Source: Flavobacteriaceae bacterium YJPT1-3 (GTDB lineage: Bacteria; Bacteroidota; Bacteroidia; Flavobacteriales; Flavobacteriaceae). Taken from it: a stretch of 64,000 nt of DNA. Each line of letters begins with the position of its first letter. The first letter of the stretch is position 1. The position numbers and the translations under genes are program-made. Location of the stretch: the NCBI GenBank assembly GCA_029866965.1, contig CP123444.1:1715501-1779500 (forward strand), given 5' to 3'. Under the pieces are notes generated by a model. It did no database searches, was not told the DNA's origin, and worked only from the letters and a program-made list of their open reading frames with translations. This document shows positions 44,152 to 54,548 of the stretch, piece after piece.

Positions 44152-45680
44152 TGACAACCAATAAATTGTACAGCCGAGTTTTTGGTACGCTCCTGTCAGC
44201 CCTACTTCTGATGAGCTGTAGTGAAGACACCATTGATGAAAACGGAATTGGTTCACTGGAAGGAACTGTAGTTGCTCAGGGATCCAACGAACCTTTGGGT
44301 CAAGTGAAAATAAGTACTAATCCTTCGTCTGCAAGTGTTTTTACCAATAGTGAAGGAGAATTTCGAATTCCTAACATTCAAAGTGGGGATTATGCGGTTC
44401 AGGCAGAGTTAACTGGTTTTTTAACCAGCTTTGAATCGGTCAATATTATCGCTGATGAAACCAGTAGCGTGATTATCGAAATGGCAGTCAACCAGTCGAA
44501 CAATCAGGCTCCTGATGTGCCGGAACTCTTCACTCCTGAAGATGGAGATACTGATCTGCTGTCGACGGCTAATTTTGTCTGGTCGGATGCCTCTAATGAT
44601 AATGACCAAATCACGTATACGCTCGAATTGCGCAATAGTACTACCAACGAAATCCAGAATTTCAATGTGGTTCAAGATACTACCCTTACCGTGAATAACC
44701 TCACATTGGGCTCTACCTATTTCTGGCAGGTTACCGCGGCTGATCCTTTTAATGAAGGAGTGTCCAGCGATATCAGTCAGTTTGGAACTTTTCAGTCGCC
44801 AAGTAATCCCTTCTTCTTTGTACGGGAGATCGATGGCAACAGTGTTATCTTTTCCGGGTCGGAAGATGAGGATGACGACGATGATGAAGATACTAGCAAT
44901 GAATTACAACTTACCAGTACAACCACGAATAGCTTTAACCCCAGACGGAATAGAGACGTCAATAAAGTCGCTTTTCTGAGATCGGTAGGAGGAAATATTC
45001 AGCTATTTACCATGAATGTCAATGGAACGGATGTTCGTCAATTGACAACGAGTATTCCGGTATCCGGCTTCAGAAATGACGAGATCAACATCGCCTGGGC
45101 AGATGGCGGAAGTAAGATTTACTATCCTAACTTTGATCGTTTATATTCCATCAATAGTTCGGGTGGCGGACTCCAATCGGTTTATCAAACCACTGACGGA
45201 AGTCTGATTAGTGAAGTAGCCGTGCCTGATTTTGATCCGGATTTGTTAGTGATCAAAACGAATAATATCAATGGCTATGATGTTCGTATATTCACTTATC
45301 GAATCAGCACTGGCACTGAGGAAACCGTCATTTTAGAGGGGGTGAATGGCGCCGCCGGTGGTATAGATATTACGGCGAACGCAGACCGGGTACTGTACTC
45401 CAGAGACCTAAGCGGTTCTGAAAACAATCAGTATCGACGATTCCAGAGCCGTCTTTTTGAATACGATTTGAATACGAACTTGGTGACTGAGGTGGATACA
45501 GGGGCCGACCCCGGCTTCAACGATCTTAAATCACGGTTTTCACCTAATGAGGCATCTTATATTTACGAGCGGGTAGCCAACAATGTTGGAGCGGCACCCA
45601 ACCTATTCATTACCGATCAAGGTGACACTCAAGCGTCAAGAAATGTCTTTCAGGTCGCCGGTCAACCGGACTGGGAATAG
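44148..45680 (+). CDS. Curli-operon lipoprotein: CnaB-like, Fn3-like and PD40 propeller
   Basis: 510 aa. Lipobox LLLMSCSED gives an N-terminal lipid anchor. Residues about 35-115 are a carboxypeptidase-regulatory-like fold (GSLEGTVVAQGSNEPLGQVK, SGDYAVQAELTGF). About 120-220 resemble an Fn3 domain (DNDQITYTLELRNSTT, LTLGSTYFWQVTAADP). An acidic run (SEDEDDDDDEDTS) follows, then a WD40/PD40-like propeller to the end. Last gene of the csg operon, overlapping csgG by 4 bp. It is not part of the classical curli set; a surface anchor or fibre-binding role is inference. Confidence 0.82.
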   Translation: MMTTNKLYSRVFGTLLSALLLMSCSEDTIDENGIGSLEGTVVAQGSNEPLGQVKISTNPSSASVFTNSEGEFRIPNIQSGDYAVQAELTGFLTSFESVNIIADETSSVIIEMAVNQSNNQAPDVPELFTPEDGDTDLLSTANFVWSDASNDNDQITYTLELRNSTTNEIQNFNVVQDTTLTVNNLTLGSTYFWQVTAADPFNEGVSSDISQFGTFQSPSNPFFFVREIDGNSVIFSGSEDEDDDDDEDTSNELQLTSTTTNSFNPRRNRDVNKVAFLRSVGGNIQLFTMNVNGTDVRQLTTSIPVSGFRNDEINIAWADGGSKIYYPNFDRLYSINSSGGGLQSVYQTTDGSLISEVAVPDFDPDLLVIKTNNINGYDVRIFTYRISTGTEETVILEGVNGAAGGIDITANADRVLYSRDLSGSENNQYRRFQSRLFEYDLNTNLVTEVDTGADPGFNDLKSRFSPNEASYIYERVANNVGAAPNLFITDQGDTQASRNVFQVAGQPDWE

Positions 45681-45697
45681 AATCTCCAAAAGAATGG

Positions 45698-45728
45698 AAA
45701 AGACGGCTCTTCAGGCCGTCTTTTTTTT
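45698..45728 (+). terminator. Terminator of the csg operon
   Basis: AAAAGACGGC pairs with GCCGTCTTTT around TCTTCAG, then T to 45728. Confidence 0.9.
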
Positions 45729-45901
45729 GATCATTCCTCAAGCTTTGATGCAAAAGAATGAGAAAGGTTCATGAGCCTACAGTTCGCGACGTAAATTAGA
45801 GATTGGAGTTTGACCCTCGGGCCTTAGAGTTGAGGCTGTAGTGACTAGAAGTAAAGTAAAGGGCGCGCTTGGCTCATGGAATCAAGGATCTTCGTGCTCA
45901 A

Positions 45902-48900
45902 TTACCCACGTAGAGCATTTTTAATGGTGCTTCGAACTTCTTTACCCGCAGCCAGGTCCAATACACTTTGACCGGATTTGTTCTGGGCTTTTAGATTGGC
46001 CTGAGCGGAGATCAATAAACGGATCATGGGTAAATTACGCTCCCCGGACCGAACAGCAAGATGTAAGGGGGTAGAGCCCTCATTATCGGGAATGTCAACT
46101 TCGATGTTACGCTCCAGGAGTAATTTGGCCATAGCCAGAGTTTTTTCATTGCTGATCGTGGCCAGGGCATGCAATGGAGTCTGACCTTCAAATTTTTCTT
46201 CTGGATTCAGTCCGTTGTCAAGCAGTAAACGTACGCCTTCTACAAATTCAAAATCGATGGCGGTAAACAGCATTTGTTGCTCAGGTTGGGCTCCAGCATT
46301 TAGAAGTTGTTCCAGTACCACCGGATTTTTATACAGAATCGCATCGACTAGACCTTCGGTAGCGGGAAGTCCTTTCTCCAAAAGCATTTGAATGACTTCC
46401 GTATCACCATTCCGGGCGGCGCCGGCGACCAGACCTTCCTCGGTCAACTGCCCACTTGTATTCTTAATCAGGATCCTGGCCATTTCACCGTCTCCTTTGT
46501 TGATGGCTGTTTTAAGCGCCCGCTGGGCTTCGGCACCCTCTTCCAGAAGGAGTTCTGCGATCTCAATATTTCCGGTTTCAGCCGCTTCATTCATAGCGTC
46601 ATTGGCTTGCGCTTTACCCTTGGACAATAATAAACGGGTCATGGCTACATTTTCACTTTTTACAGCATTCTTGATCAGCTCGGGTGCAGTGGTGTTGGCT
46701 CCTTTTTCAATCAGGTAATTGGTGATCTCCACCTGTTCATTTTCTACAGCAGCTGCCATGCCCATACTGGGATCAGCCTGATTATCGACCAGAATGGTCA
46801 CCATCTCCAGGTTTTTGTTTTTTACGGCTTGATCAATTTTTGAACTGGTGTCGACTTCAGCGGCCTTGGTCTTGATCACGGTTTGTGCCATGGGCACCGC
46901 ATCCCCGGCAACTGCCTTTTCAAGAGCGACCTCTGGAGTGCCTCCGTACTCCTTTAAAACTTTATTGAACAATGCTTCATCTCCTTTGGCGACCGCGTAC
47001 GCAAAGGCAGCGTCCGGATCGGCATCATTTTCCAGGCTCAGTTCAACGAGTTCCTGTTGATCTTGCTCTATGGCAAACTGTAGAGCTTCAGAGGCATCAG
47101 CGCCACTCTTTAAGGCCAGCGCCACGATCTCCTTATTATTATTTTTGGTCGCTATGGCTAAGGCCTCATTCGTCTCTAGTTTGGCTTTCTTGTTGATGAA
47201 CAATTCGAAAAACTTAAAATTATCCAGTTCGGCAGCGGTTTTTAAGGCTTCATTATCGGGATCGGTAACCGATACGACGGCATCCAGTAGGGCCTCATTA
47301 GCCTTTTTAGCTGCTGCAGCCAGGATCTTAGCGTCAGCGGTAGACCCCAGGCGTATGAACTGTCGGGCCAATTCCACATCATTATTCACTACCGCCAGGG
47401 CTAATTCCCGTTTACCGGCGGCAAAATCTTCAAATTCCTGACTCATCATGGCTTTGACTACCGGGTAGTCTGCAGTTTTCAAAGCAAAAGCCAGGTCGTT
47501 GTTGACTGGAAGTGCGCCTTCGCGAAAGAGCGCATAGATCAAACCGGGCTCTTTGTAGGCCACGGCCTTATAGATCATGTTATTCTTGGGCTTCGCGCCA
47601 CGTTCCAATAAGCTCAAGGCGGATTCTACCTGGAAATAATCTGGATCGAAGAGCAGATCAAGGTCTGCGGTAGTTGGCTGCACGCCATAGTCCATCAATA
47701 CGTTCAACACCGGGGTAGGTTGGTGATTCTGTATAGCCGCTGATAAGGAATTACTGAAGACCGGACTGGCACCTTTGGCGAAGAGTTCGCGGATGCGTTC
47801 AATATCTCCGGTGGAAGCTGCAGCGACCAGTTCTGTGTCCTGAACGTAATTGAACTCCGAGTTTCCGCTGTTGATTCGCGTTTCGTCATTGATAAGCTCC
47901 AGGGTGTAGGTGATCTCGTAGACGTCCTTATCCACCGAAGTCAAAGTGACCTTTTTCTCTACCGGAGCGATCAAGGCTTCACGAAATGGCGTTTGAGCTT
48001 CCTCAGTTCCAGACACCCGAAGAGTACGTCTATCGTCCGATTTGAATAATTTTTTACTGTCATCCCATACACTGGCATAGCCCAGGTCCAGATCTTCCGG
48101 CTTTACCGTAATCTCTAAAACGCGATTGAGTTTGATCTCTTCATCGGTGATCAGTGTTTCCAATCGAATACCCCCATATTCGATCAGAGGGGCGTTGTTC
48201 AAAATAGCGTTGTCTCGGGTAAATCCGCCCAGAAAAATATCTCCGGTAAAATCGGTAGGGTTTTCGTCATCTCGGCCAAAGGATTTTTTCACTATGGAAG
48301 TTACTTTTTGACGAAAGCGGAGGGAAAACTTTTCGTAGAAATTATACGTGACTTCTTCTTTCAGCTGGCTTCGCACCCAGGTGGAGGCACTATCAATGGC
48401 TGTTTGAAGAAGTTCTTGCTTAACACCCAGGCTATCGATTTCAGGGAAATTTACCGGCGTAAAGAGCTGGGTCCAGGGGGCAAGGGTAACATGAATGGTT
48501 TTTGGCTTTTCTGCCACGGTACTTTTCCAGGATTCTACCCAGCGTGCTGATTCGTCGCCACCTACCGTATACGCATTACCCAGGTCGATATCGAGATAGG
48601 GGTTCTGTGGGTTTTGAGTTTGCTGGACCTGAGCGATCTCCAATTGCAATGCTTCTTGAAACTGCTTTTCGTTATAGGGCGAGTACACAAAATTCTTCCG
48701 GGGTACAGCATTTCGCAGGATGAAATGGCCTCCCTGAATGACGGAGTAGGCATAATGGCTTCCATAGCGCGCGATGAACCCCCAGGGGGTAATGTCTCTT
48801 CCCAGGCGGTCAAAGTCGGCGACTAGTGCGCTATCTACCTCTGCCGTAATGATCTCCCCAAATTCTTCCTGGCTTACCGCTACATCCATGGTGGTATAGA

Positions 48901-49282
48901 CCAAGAGCAGATGATCTTCTCCAGAATCTTTTAATTGTTTGTAAAATGGGGTGCTGTTCTGACTGCGGTACGGTCTATTCAAACTATCGCTAAATAGCAC
49001 TTCTTTTTCGTAGGCATACGGGGTGGAAATGAAGAATGTATGCAGTTGTGGTGGATTGGACGCCTCGATGTTGTTTTGTGATGGAGTGGATAAGATCAGT
49101 CGTTGATCCTTGGCGCTGCCAGGCCAGTCTAAGGGGTCAATGGTTCGTATATCAAAGCCATAACCCAGTAGGGAGGCAGGTTCAGCTTCCTCAGCAAGGT
49201 CGTTCTGTGCCGTGCTGATCCAGCAGCAGTGCATCCCAATAAGTATATAAAAGAGTCCCCTGAGTACCTTGTGGCCTGACAT
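45902..49282 (-). CDS. Secreted MACPF (perforin-like) protein with long ankyrin-repeat array
   Basis: 1126 aa. Signal peptide ends CCWISTA. Residues about 35-300 match the MACPF fold: LLGYGFDIRTIDP at the N terminus, then WGFIARYGSHYAYSVIQGGH (about 167-186, the Y-G-[ST]-H-Y signature followed by the GG hinge), and VGGDESARWVESW (about 240-252). Residues about 310-470 are a separate beta-rich region (IFLGGFTRDNAI, VYEITYTLELINDE). From about 475 to the end there are some 19-20 ankyrin-type units, best formed at the C terminus (GQTPLHALATI, GSTPLHLAVRSGE). MACPF proteins form membrane pores; in Bacteroidota some are secreted antibacterial toxins. The target is unknown. Convergent with the csg operon. 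Confidence 0.85.
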   Translation of the reverse strand: MSGHKVLRGLFYILIGMHCCWISTAQNDLAEEAEPASLLGYGFDIRTIDPLDWPGSAKDQRLILSTPSQNNIEASNPPQLHTFFISTPYAYEKEVLFSDSLNRPYRSQNSTPFYKQLKDSGEDHLLLVYTTMDVAVSQEEFGEIITAEVDSALVADFDRLGRDITPWGFIARYGSHYAYSVIQGGHFILRNAVPRKNFVYSPYNEKQFQEALQLEIAQVQQTQNPQNPYLDIDLGNAYTVGGDESARWVESWKSTVAEKPKTIHVTLAPWTQLFTPVNFPEIDSLGVKQELLQTAIDSASTWVRSQLKEEVTYNFYEKFSLRFRQKVTSIVKKSFGRDDENPTDFTGDIFLGGFTRDNAILNNAPLIEYGGIRLETLITDEEIKLNRVLEITVKPEDLDLGYASVWDDSKKLFKSDDRRTLRVSGTEEAQTPFREALIAPVEKKVTLTSVDKDVYEITYTLELINDETRINSGNSEFNYVQDTELVAAASTGDIERIRELFAKGASPVFSNSLSAAIQNHQPTPVLNVLMDYGVQPTTADLDLLFDPDYFQVESALSLLERGAKPKNNMIYKAVAYKEPGLIYALFREGALPVNNDLAFALKTADYPVVKAMMSQEFEDFAAGKRELALAVVNNDVELARQFIRLGSTADAKILAAAAKKANEALLDAVVSVTDPDNEALKTAAELDNFKFFELFINKKAKLETNEALAIATKNNNKEIVALALKSGADASEALQFAIEQDQQELVELSLENDADPDAAFAYAVAKGDEALFNKVLKEYGGTPEVALEKAVAGDAVPMAQTVIKTKAAEVDTSSKIDQAVKNKNLEMVTILVDNQADPSMGMAAAVENEQVEITNYLIEKGANTTAPELIKNAVKSENVAMTRLLLSKGKAQANDAMNEAAETGNIEIAELLLEEGAEAQRALKTAINKGDGEMARILIKNTSGQLTEEGLVAGAARNGDTEVIQMLLEKGLPATEGLVDAILYKNPVVLEQLLNAGAQPEQQMLFTAIDFEFVEGVRLLLDNGLNPEEKFEGQTPLHALATISNEKTLAMAKLLLERNIEVDIPDNEGSTPLHLAVRSGERNLPMIRLLISAQANLKAQNKSGQSVLDLAAGKEVRSTIKNALRG

Positions 49283-49390
49283 ATTATCAATTTATTTAGG
49301 GGCAAATCGAATGGGCAATATACTGTAAAATGTGCTGAATACCCAAGTTGAAGGCTGGAATTAAACCCTATTTCTCAGGGGTATATCCCA

Positions 49391-49419
49391 TTGTAAATTG
49401 GACGAAATAACTACTTTTG
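49391..49419 (+). promoter_or_regulatory. Promoter of purM
   Basis: TTG at 49391-49393, an 18-bp spacer and TACTTTTG at 49412-49419, 17 bp before the ATG. Confidence 0.65.
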
Positions 49420-49436
49420 CTGCCAGATCCTAACCC

Positions 49437-50615
49437 ATGTCAGAAGAAATTTCCAAACGATACGCCCGAAGGGGTGTTTCAGCCTCTAAAGAAGAGGTGC
49501 ATCAAGCGATCAAGAATGTGGACAAAGGTCTTTTTCCAAAGGCGTTCTGCAAAATAGTGCCTGATTACCTCACCGGTGATGAGGATCATTGTGTGATCAT
49601 GCATGCCGACGGCGCCGGGACTAAATCTTCCCTGGCTTATATGTACTGGAAAGAAACCGGAGATTTGTCCGTTTGGAAAGGGATTGCTCAGGATGCACTG
49701 ATCATGAATATTGACGATCTGCTTTGCGTGGGGGCTACCGATCATATTTTGCTGTCCAGCACTATTGGTCGTAACAAGAATAAAATACCGGGAGCGGTCA
49801 TTCAAGCCATTATTGAAGGAACAGAAGAATTGATCGCTGACCTTGCCAAGTACGGGGTTCGCATCCACAGTACCGGAGGAGAAACAGCCGACGTTGGGGA
49901 CCTGGTTCGGACAATTATCGTTGACAGTACCGTAACCGCCCGCATGCGTCGAGAAGAGGTAATTGATAATGCCAATATTAAACCGGGAGCCGTAATCGTA
50001 GGATTAGCCTCTTACGGACAGGCGACCTACGAAAAAGAATACAATGGAGGGATGGGAAGTAACGGACTTACTTCAGCCCGACACGATGTGTTTCAAAAGT
50101 CGCTGGCCACTCAATTCCCGGAAAGCTTTGATCAGGAAGTGCCGGAGGATCTGATCTACAGTGGGAGCAAAGGCCTTACCGATACCGTAGAAGGCAGTTC
50201 ATTGGATGCCGGTAAATTGGTCTTATCGCCTACACGAACCTATGCTCCGGTGATTAAGAAAATTCTGGATGAGGTGGGGCGTAAGTCCATTCAAGGGATG
50301 GTCCATTGCAGCGGAGGCGCTCAAACGAAGATCCTTCATTTTGTGGATGATTTGCATATCATCAAAGACCAGTTGTTTCCCATTCCTCCGCTCTTTCAAT
50401 TGATCCAGTCGGAAAGTGGAACCGGATGGAAAGAAATGTATCAGGTCTTCAATATGGGGCATCGCATGGAGCTGTATTGTGAGGAAGCTTTCGCGAAAGC
50501 GATAATAGCTATTGCTCAGTCATTCCAGATCGAGGCTCAGATCATCGGTCGGGTGGAAGCCGCTGAGGCTAAGAAATTGACCATTCACAGTGAAAAAGGC
50601 ACGTTTATCTATTAA
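49437..50615 (+). CDS. purM: Phosphoribosylformylglycinamidine cyclo-ligase (AIR synthase)
   Basis: 392 aa. Purine synthesis, ATP-dependent ring closure to AIR. MSEEISKRYARRGVSASKEE, VIMHADGAGTKSSLA, MNIDDLLCVGA, STGGETADVGDLVRT (ATP/substrate loop) and MVHCSGGAQTKIL fit the AIR-synthase family. It is longer than the E. coli enzyme (345 aa), as is usual for the Bacteroidota form. A perfect iterated palindrome codes for EAFAKAI near the C terminus. The DUF3078 gene overlaps its 3' end by 26 bp. Confidence 0.9.
   Translation: MSEEISKRYARRGVSASKEEVHQAIKNVDKGLFPKAFCKIVPDYLTGDEDHCVIMHADGAGTKSSLAYMYWKETGDLSVWKGIAQDALIMNIDDLLCVGATDHILLSSTIGRNKNKIPGAVIQAIIEGTEELIADLAKYGVRIHSTGGETADVGDLVRTIIVDSTVTARMRREEVIDNANIKPGAVIVGLASYGQATYEKEYNGGMGSNGLTSARHDVFQKSLATQFPESFDQEVPEDLIYSGSKGLTDTVEGSSLDAGKLVLSPTRTYAPVIKKILDEVGRKSIQGMVHCSGGAQTKILHFVDDLHIIKDQLFPIPPLFQLIQSESGTGWKEMYQVFNMGHRMELYCEEAFAKAIIAIAQSFQIEAQIIGRVEAAEAKKLTIHSEKGTFIY
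50488..50499. repeat. Iterated 12-bp palindrome CTTTCGCGAAAG (copy 5)
   Basis: Perfect copy inside purM, extended to 14 bp. Confidence 0.85.
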
Positions 50616-51642
50616 TTCGATTGCATTGTCTCGCTTCGTTTACTTTGTCTTTTTATTTGGTTTAAGTCAAGTCAGTTTCGCGCAAAGTGATAGCACGCAG
50701 GCGGCTGTTGACTCTATCGCGACGCCTCCGGTCGAGGTGATCATCGATTCGGTGGCAAAACCTCAAAATGCAATCAAAAAGGATACTTCATACTGGACCA
50801 TACTCAACAGGACCGGACTGAATATCAGTGAAGTGGCTTTTGTCAACTGGAATGCCGGGGGGAGCAACTCCATATCCGGTCTCGGTGAATTGATCTTGAA
50901 GCGCAATTACAAAAAGAAAAACCTCCGCTGGAACAACAAATTGGAGAGCCGCTTTGGGATCAACAAGCAGGAAGATCAAGAGCTGCGTAAAACAGATGAT
51001 CTTCTGGAAATAACTTCCTCTTTTGGTTATCACAGGGACAGCACTTCGAGATGGTATTACACTGCCAGAGCGAGTTTAAGGACCCAGTTTGCTAACGGAT
51101 ACCGTTATCCCAATACGGAAGTGCCTATTTCGCGATTTATGGCACCGGGATACCTGTTCTTCGGACTTGGAGGCGAATATGGTCGCGATATAGAAAACCT
51201 GTCCATCTACCTTTCTCCACTGACCTACAAAGCGACATTCGTACTGGATCAGCGATTGGCCAATTTGGGATCTTTTGGGGTTACACCGGCCGTGCGTGAT
51301 GAGGAAGGAAATATCCTTACTCCGGGAGAAAATGTACGGAGCGAATTGGGTATACTCATCCAAAGTACCTACAGCCAAAAGGTAGCCGAGAATATCGACT
51401 TTACCAATGCCATAAGCCTCTACACTGATTATCTGAATGATTTTGGGAACATTGACATAGACTGGGAGATCAACTTCAATTTCAAAGTGAACAGCTTTGT
51501 ACTGGCTAAATTGGGTTCGCATATACGGTACGACAATGACGTGAAGTTCAGTGAAGAAAATGAAATGGGGGAAGAGGAAGTGCTGGGGGCCCGAACCCAA
51601 TGGAAGCAGCAATTGGGAATTGGCGTAATCGTTAATTTCTAA
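50590..51642 (+). CDS. DUF3078 outer-membrane-type protein
   Basis: 350 aa from a GTG at 50590; an in-frame TTG at 50626 would give a shorter leader, and there is no ATG. The signal peptide ends SQVSFA. TILNRTGLNISEVAFVNWNA, GGSNSISGLGEL and NKLESRFGINKQE are DUF3078 hallmarks. The rest alternates strands ending QLGIGVIVNF, consistent with a small outer-membrane barrel. Function unknown. Confidence 0.85.
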   Translation: MKKARLSINSIALSRFVYFVFLFGLSQVSFAQSDSTQAAVDSIATPPVEVIIDSVAKPQNAIKKDTSYWTILNRTGLNISEVAFVNWNAGGSNSISGLGELILKRNYKKKNLRWNNKLESRFGINKQEDQELRKTDDLLEITSSFGYHRDSTSRWYYTARASLRTQFANGYRYPNTEVPISRFMAPGYLFFGLGGEYGRDIENLSIYLSPLTYKATFVLDQRLANLGSFGVTPAVRDEEGNILTPGENVRSELGILIQSTYSQKVAENIDFTNAISLYTDYLNDFGNIDIDWEINFNFKVNSFVLAKLGSHIRYDNDVKFSEENEMGEEEVLGARTQWKQQLGIGVIVNF

Positions 51643-51746
51643 GCAGTTAGTATTTTTTTACTATCTTCAAAACCTTTTCATCGCTTAACTCGTAAGTAAA
51701 GTAAGGGATGTAGGAAACCCAAATCAACATTGAATTACAATTTATT

Positions 51747-52520
51747 ATGCCCACTATCTTATCCGCTTTGAAGCGATCGTACTCCGGTCTAAAGATTCTT
51801 GCGTCATGTTTGATCATCACTAACTTAGCTGTAGTCTATTTTTTTGGGCTGGATGAAATCCGTCTAGCCGTACTGACCACTACCTTGGTCGTATTCCTGT
51901 ATTACGTGACGTTTACTCCTGTAAAGAGTAGATGGATCATGGCCTTTTTTGCCTTGTTTTTATTGAAAGACATCGCCATGTTCTTTTATGAATACGTGCT
52001 TGGATACAAGTTGGCCATTCTCTTTGGCATACTTTCCTACCTGGTACTGCTGCGCTCGATCTGGGGTCGGGTGAAAAGCTATGGGAACAATCCATTGAAT
52101 ATTTTGCTTACCGTTGTTCTGGTAGCACTCAATATGTACACACTCTATGTACTTATGAATCAGATTTCCTATCAGTTCAGCGATCTTAGCCAGGTGATCT
52201 TGTTTTATACCTATGGCGCCATCATGATGGCTTTGGGTATTGCAGCGGTAGTGTACAACAACAAATTCAACTCCAATCGTTCCCTGCTGTTTATGTTTGT
52301 AGCCTTCGGCTTTATTTTTGCCGATGTCGCCTCTTTATTGGCCTATTATTTTGAGTTGGATCCCTTCTACTATTTCGACCGTTCCTTTGTGATTGTGGGT
52401 CTTACTGTAGCGGTAGCTTTTGGAAACCGGCAGGAGGCACTTGACGAAATGGATCAATACCTGCAGATGGAAGAGGAGCTGGAACAACTCAAAGAATTAC
52501 ACGAGGTTCGCAACAGCTGA
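51747..52520 (+). CDS. Multi-pass membrane protein of unknown function
   Basis: 257 aa with about seven to eight hydrophobic segments and a charged helical C terminus (about 228-257, rich in Glu). LFLLKDIAMFFYEY and FIFADVASLLAYYF place acidic residues within membrane helices, reminiscent of YhhN/lysoplasmalogenase-like proteins, but the resemblance is weak. It starts 104 bp after the DUF3078 gene and 101 bp before prfA. Confidence 0.7.
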   Translation: MPTILSALKRSYSGLKILASCLIITNLAVVYFFGLDEIRLAVLTTTLVVFLYYVTFTPVKSRWIMAFFALFLLKDIAMFFYEYVLGYKLAILFGILSYLVLLRSIWGRVKSYGNNPLNILLTVVLVALNMYTLYVLMNQISYQFSDLSQVILFYTYGAIMMALGIAAVVYNNKFNSNRSLLFMFVAFGFIFADVASLLAYYFELDPFYYFDRSFVIVGLTVAVAFGNRQEALDEMDQYLQMEEELEQLKELHEVRNS

Positions 52521-52621
52521 TCAACGCTTCAATGCCCTAAATGGAACTCAATAGCGGAGAAGGCAGCCGCCTGCAAATCCGTTTAAATATCGTAATTTCG
52601 TGTTGCGAAAAATAGGATTGG

Positions 52622-53698
52622 ATGCTCGAGAAATTACAAATAGTAAAACAACGCTTTGATGAAGTCAGTGATCTGATCATACAGCCTGAGATCATTAGTG
52701 ATCAGAAGCGCTATGTGGCCTTGAATAAGGAATACAAAGACCTTAAAGCGCTTATGGATGAGCGTGAAAAATACATCAGACAAACTAACCGTCAGCAGGA
52801 GGCAGAAGAGATCATTGCCGATGGCAGTGATGCAGAAATGGTTGAAATGGCCAAAATGCAGTTGGATGAGGCTAAAGAGGCACTCACCAGCCTGGAAGAG
52901 AAGATCCGTATGATGTTGGTTCCTAAGGATCCCGAAGATGCCAAGAACGTGGTTATGGAGATCCGTGCCGGAACCGGAGGCGACGAGGCCAGTATTTTTG
53001 CCGGAGATCTTTACCGAATGTATAGCAAATACATTGAAAATAAAGGCTGGAAACACAGCACGATCGACTTTAGCGAAGGTACCAGTGGGGGCTTCAAAGA
53101 AATTCAGTTTGAGGTTACCGGAGAAGACGTGTACGGGACCCTGAAGTATGAGGCAGGCGTTCATCGCGTACAGCGTGTTCCGCAAACCGAAACCCAGGGT
53201 CGGGTGCACACCAGTGCGGCCACCGTAATGGTGTTGCCAGAAGCGGAGGAGTTTGACGTGGAGATCGATCCTAAGGACGTTCGGATTGACTTCTTCTGTT
53301 CTTCAGGACCCGGAGGCCAATCGGTGAATACCACCTATTCAGCAGTTCGTTTGACCCACGTGCCCACCGGCTTGGTCGCTCAGTGTCAGGACCAGAAATC
53401 ACAACACAAGAATAAAGAAAAAGCATTTCGCGTGTTACGTTCGCGCCTCTACGATCTGGAATTGGCCAAAAAGCAAGAAGAAGATGCTGCTAAACGAAGC
53501 TCTCAGGTCAGCAGCGGGGACCGCTCTGCAAAAATCCGAACCTACAACTACCCGCAGGGTCGCGTGACCGATCACCGTATCGGACTTACGCTCTACGATC
53601 TTCAAAACATCATCGACGGAGATATTCAACGCATTCTGGATGAACTACAACTGGTTGACAATACGGAAAAGTTAAAGGCTACAGAAGAAAGTATTTAA
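52622..53698 (+). CDS. prfA: Peptide chain release factor 1
   Basis: 358 aa. RF1 releases proteins at UAA and UAG. The catalytic GGQ motif is in [21 protein letters not shown] (about residue 228). [22 protein letters not shown] precedes it, and [20 protein letters not shown] follows. Normal length. The next gene, pyrF, starts 19 bp later, so they are probably co-transcribed. Confidence 0.96.
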   Translation: MLEKLQIVKQRFDEVSDLIIQPEIISDQKRYVALNKEYKDLKALMDEREKYIRQTNRQQEAEEIIADGSDAEMVEMAKMQLDEAKEALTSLEEKIRMMLVPKDPEDAKNVVMEIRAGTGGDEASIFAGDLYRMYSKYIENKGWKHSTIDFSEGTSGGFKEIQFEVTGEDVYGTLKYEAGVHRVQRVPQTETQGRVHTSAATVMVLPEAEEFDVEIDPKDVRIDFFCSSGPGGQSVNTTYSAVRLTHVPTGLVAQCQDQKSQHKNKEKAFRVLRSRLYDLELAKKQEEDAAKRSSQVSSGDRSAKIRTYNYPQGRVTDHRIGLTLYDLQNIIDGDIQRILDELQLVDNTEKLKATEESI

Positions 53699-53717
53699 TG
53701 CTTATCACTCACGCGTT

Positions 53718-54548
53718 ATGACCGTAGAACATTTGCAACAGCAAATCCAAGTCAAAAAGTCCTTTCTCGTGGTGGGATTGGATACAGATACCGACAAAAT
53801 TCCCGAGCATTTGCTGAATGAAGAAGATCCCATTTTTGCCTTCAACCAACAAATTATCGATGCCACGGCTCCCTATTGCGTCGGGTATAAGCCCAATACA
53901 GCATTTTATGAGGCCTACGGCCTACGGGGCTGGAAAGCACTTCAAAAAACCATAGATTACCTCAATCAAAAGTATCCGGATCATTTTACCATTGCCGATG
54001 CCAAGCGCGGGGATATCGGAAATACTTCGACACGCTACGCTGCAGCTTTTTTTAATGATCTTAACTTTGATTCCGTAACGGTAGCGCCCTATATGGGAAA
54101 AGATTCGGTGGAACCCTTTCTCGCCTTTGCAGGAAAATTTACCATACTACTAGCCCTCACTTCCAATCCTGGGGCCTTTGATCTGCAGACCCAGGAAATT
54201 CAGGGTCAGCCCCTCTATAAAAAGGTGCTCACTGTTTCCAGGGGGTGGACGCACAGTGACCGACTCATGTATGTGGTGGGTGCCACCAAAGCTGAATTTT
54301 TACAAGAAATCCGGGAAATTGTTCCTAATGCATTCCTATTGGTGCCCGGAGTAGGAGCCCAGGGCGGAAGCCTGGAAGAGGTTTGCCGCTACGGAATGAA
54401 CGATCAGGTGGGCTTATTGGTCAACTCGTCCCGAGGGATCATCTATGCTTCCCAGGGTCGCGATTTCGCGAAAGCGGCAGCAGAAAAAGCACAGGGTCTA
54501 CAGCAGCAAATGGAGGCCATTCTCAAAGCATCCGGACTTCTTGAGTAG
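53718..54548 (+). CDS. pyrF: Orotidine-5'-phosphate decarboxylase
   Basis: 276 aa, type 2 OMP decarboxylase of pyrimidine synthesis. [34 protein letters not shown] and the catalytic [19 protein letters not shown] (D-x-K-x-x-D) are visible; [12 protein letters not shown] is the phosphate-binding end. Near the 3' end there is an 11/12 copy of the iterated palindrome (54463-54474). The next gene starts inside its last codons. Confidence 0.95.
   Translation: MTVEHLQQQIQVKKSFLVVGLDTDTDKIPEHLLNEEDPIFAFNQQIIDATAPYCVGYKPNTAFYEAYGLRGWKALQKTIDYLNQKYPDHFTIADAKRGDIGNTSTRYAAAFFNDLNFDSVTVAPYMGKDSVEPFLAFAGKFTILLALTSNPGAFDLQTQEIQGQPLYKKVLTVSRGWTHSDRLMYVVGATKAEFLQEIREIVPNAFLLVPGVGAQGGSLEEVCRYGMNDQVGLLVNSSRGIIYASQGRDFAKAAAEKAQGLQQQMEAILKASGLLE

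Noticed and set aside
46388-47441. Plus-strand frames opposite the ankyrin array
   Set aside because: Antisense shadows of Ala/Leu-rich repeats with no start context or family pattern.
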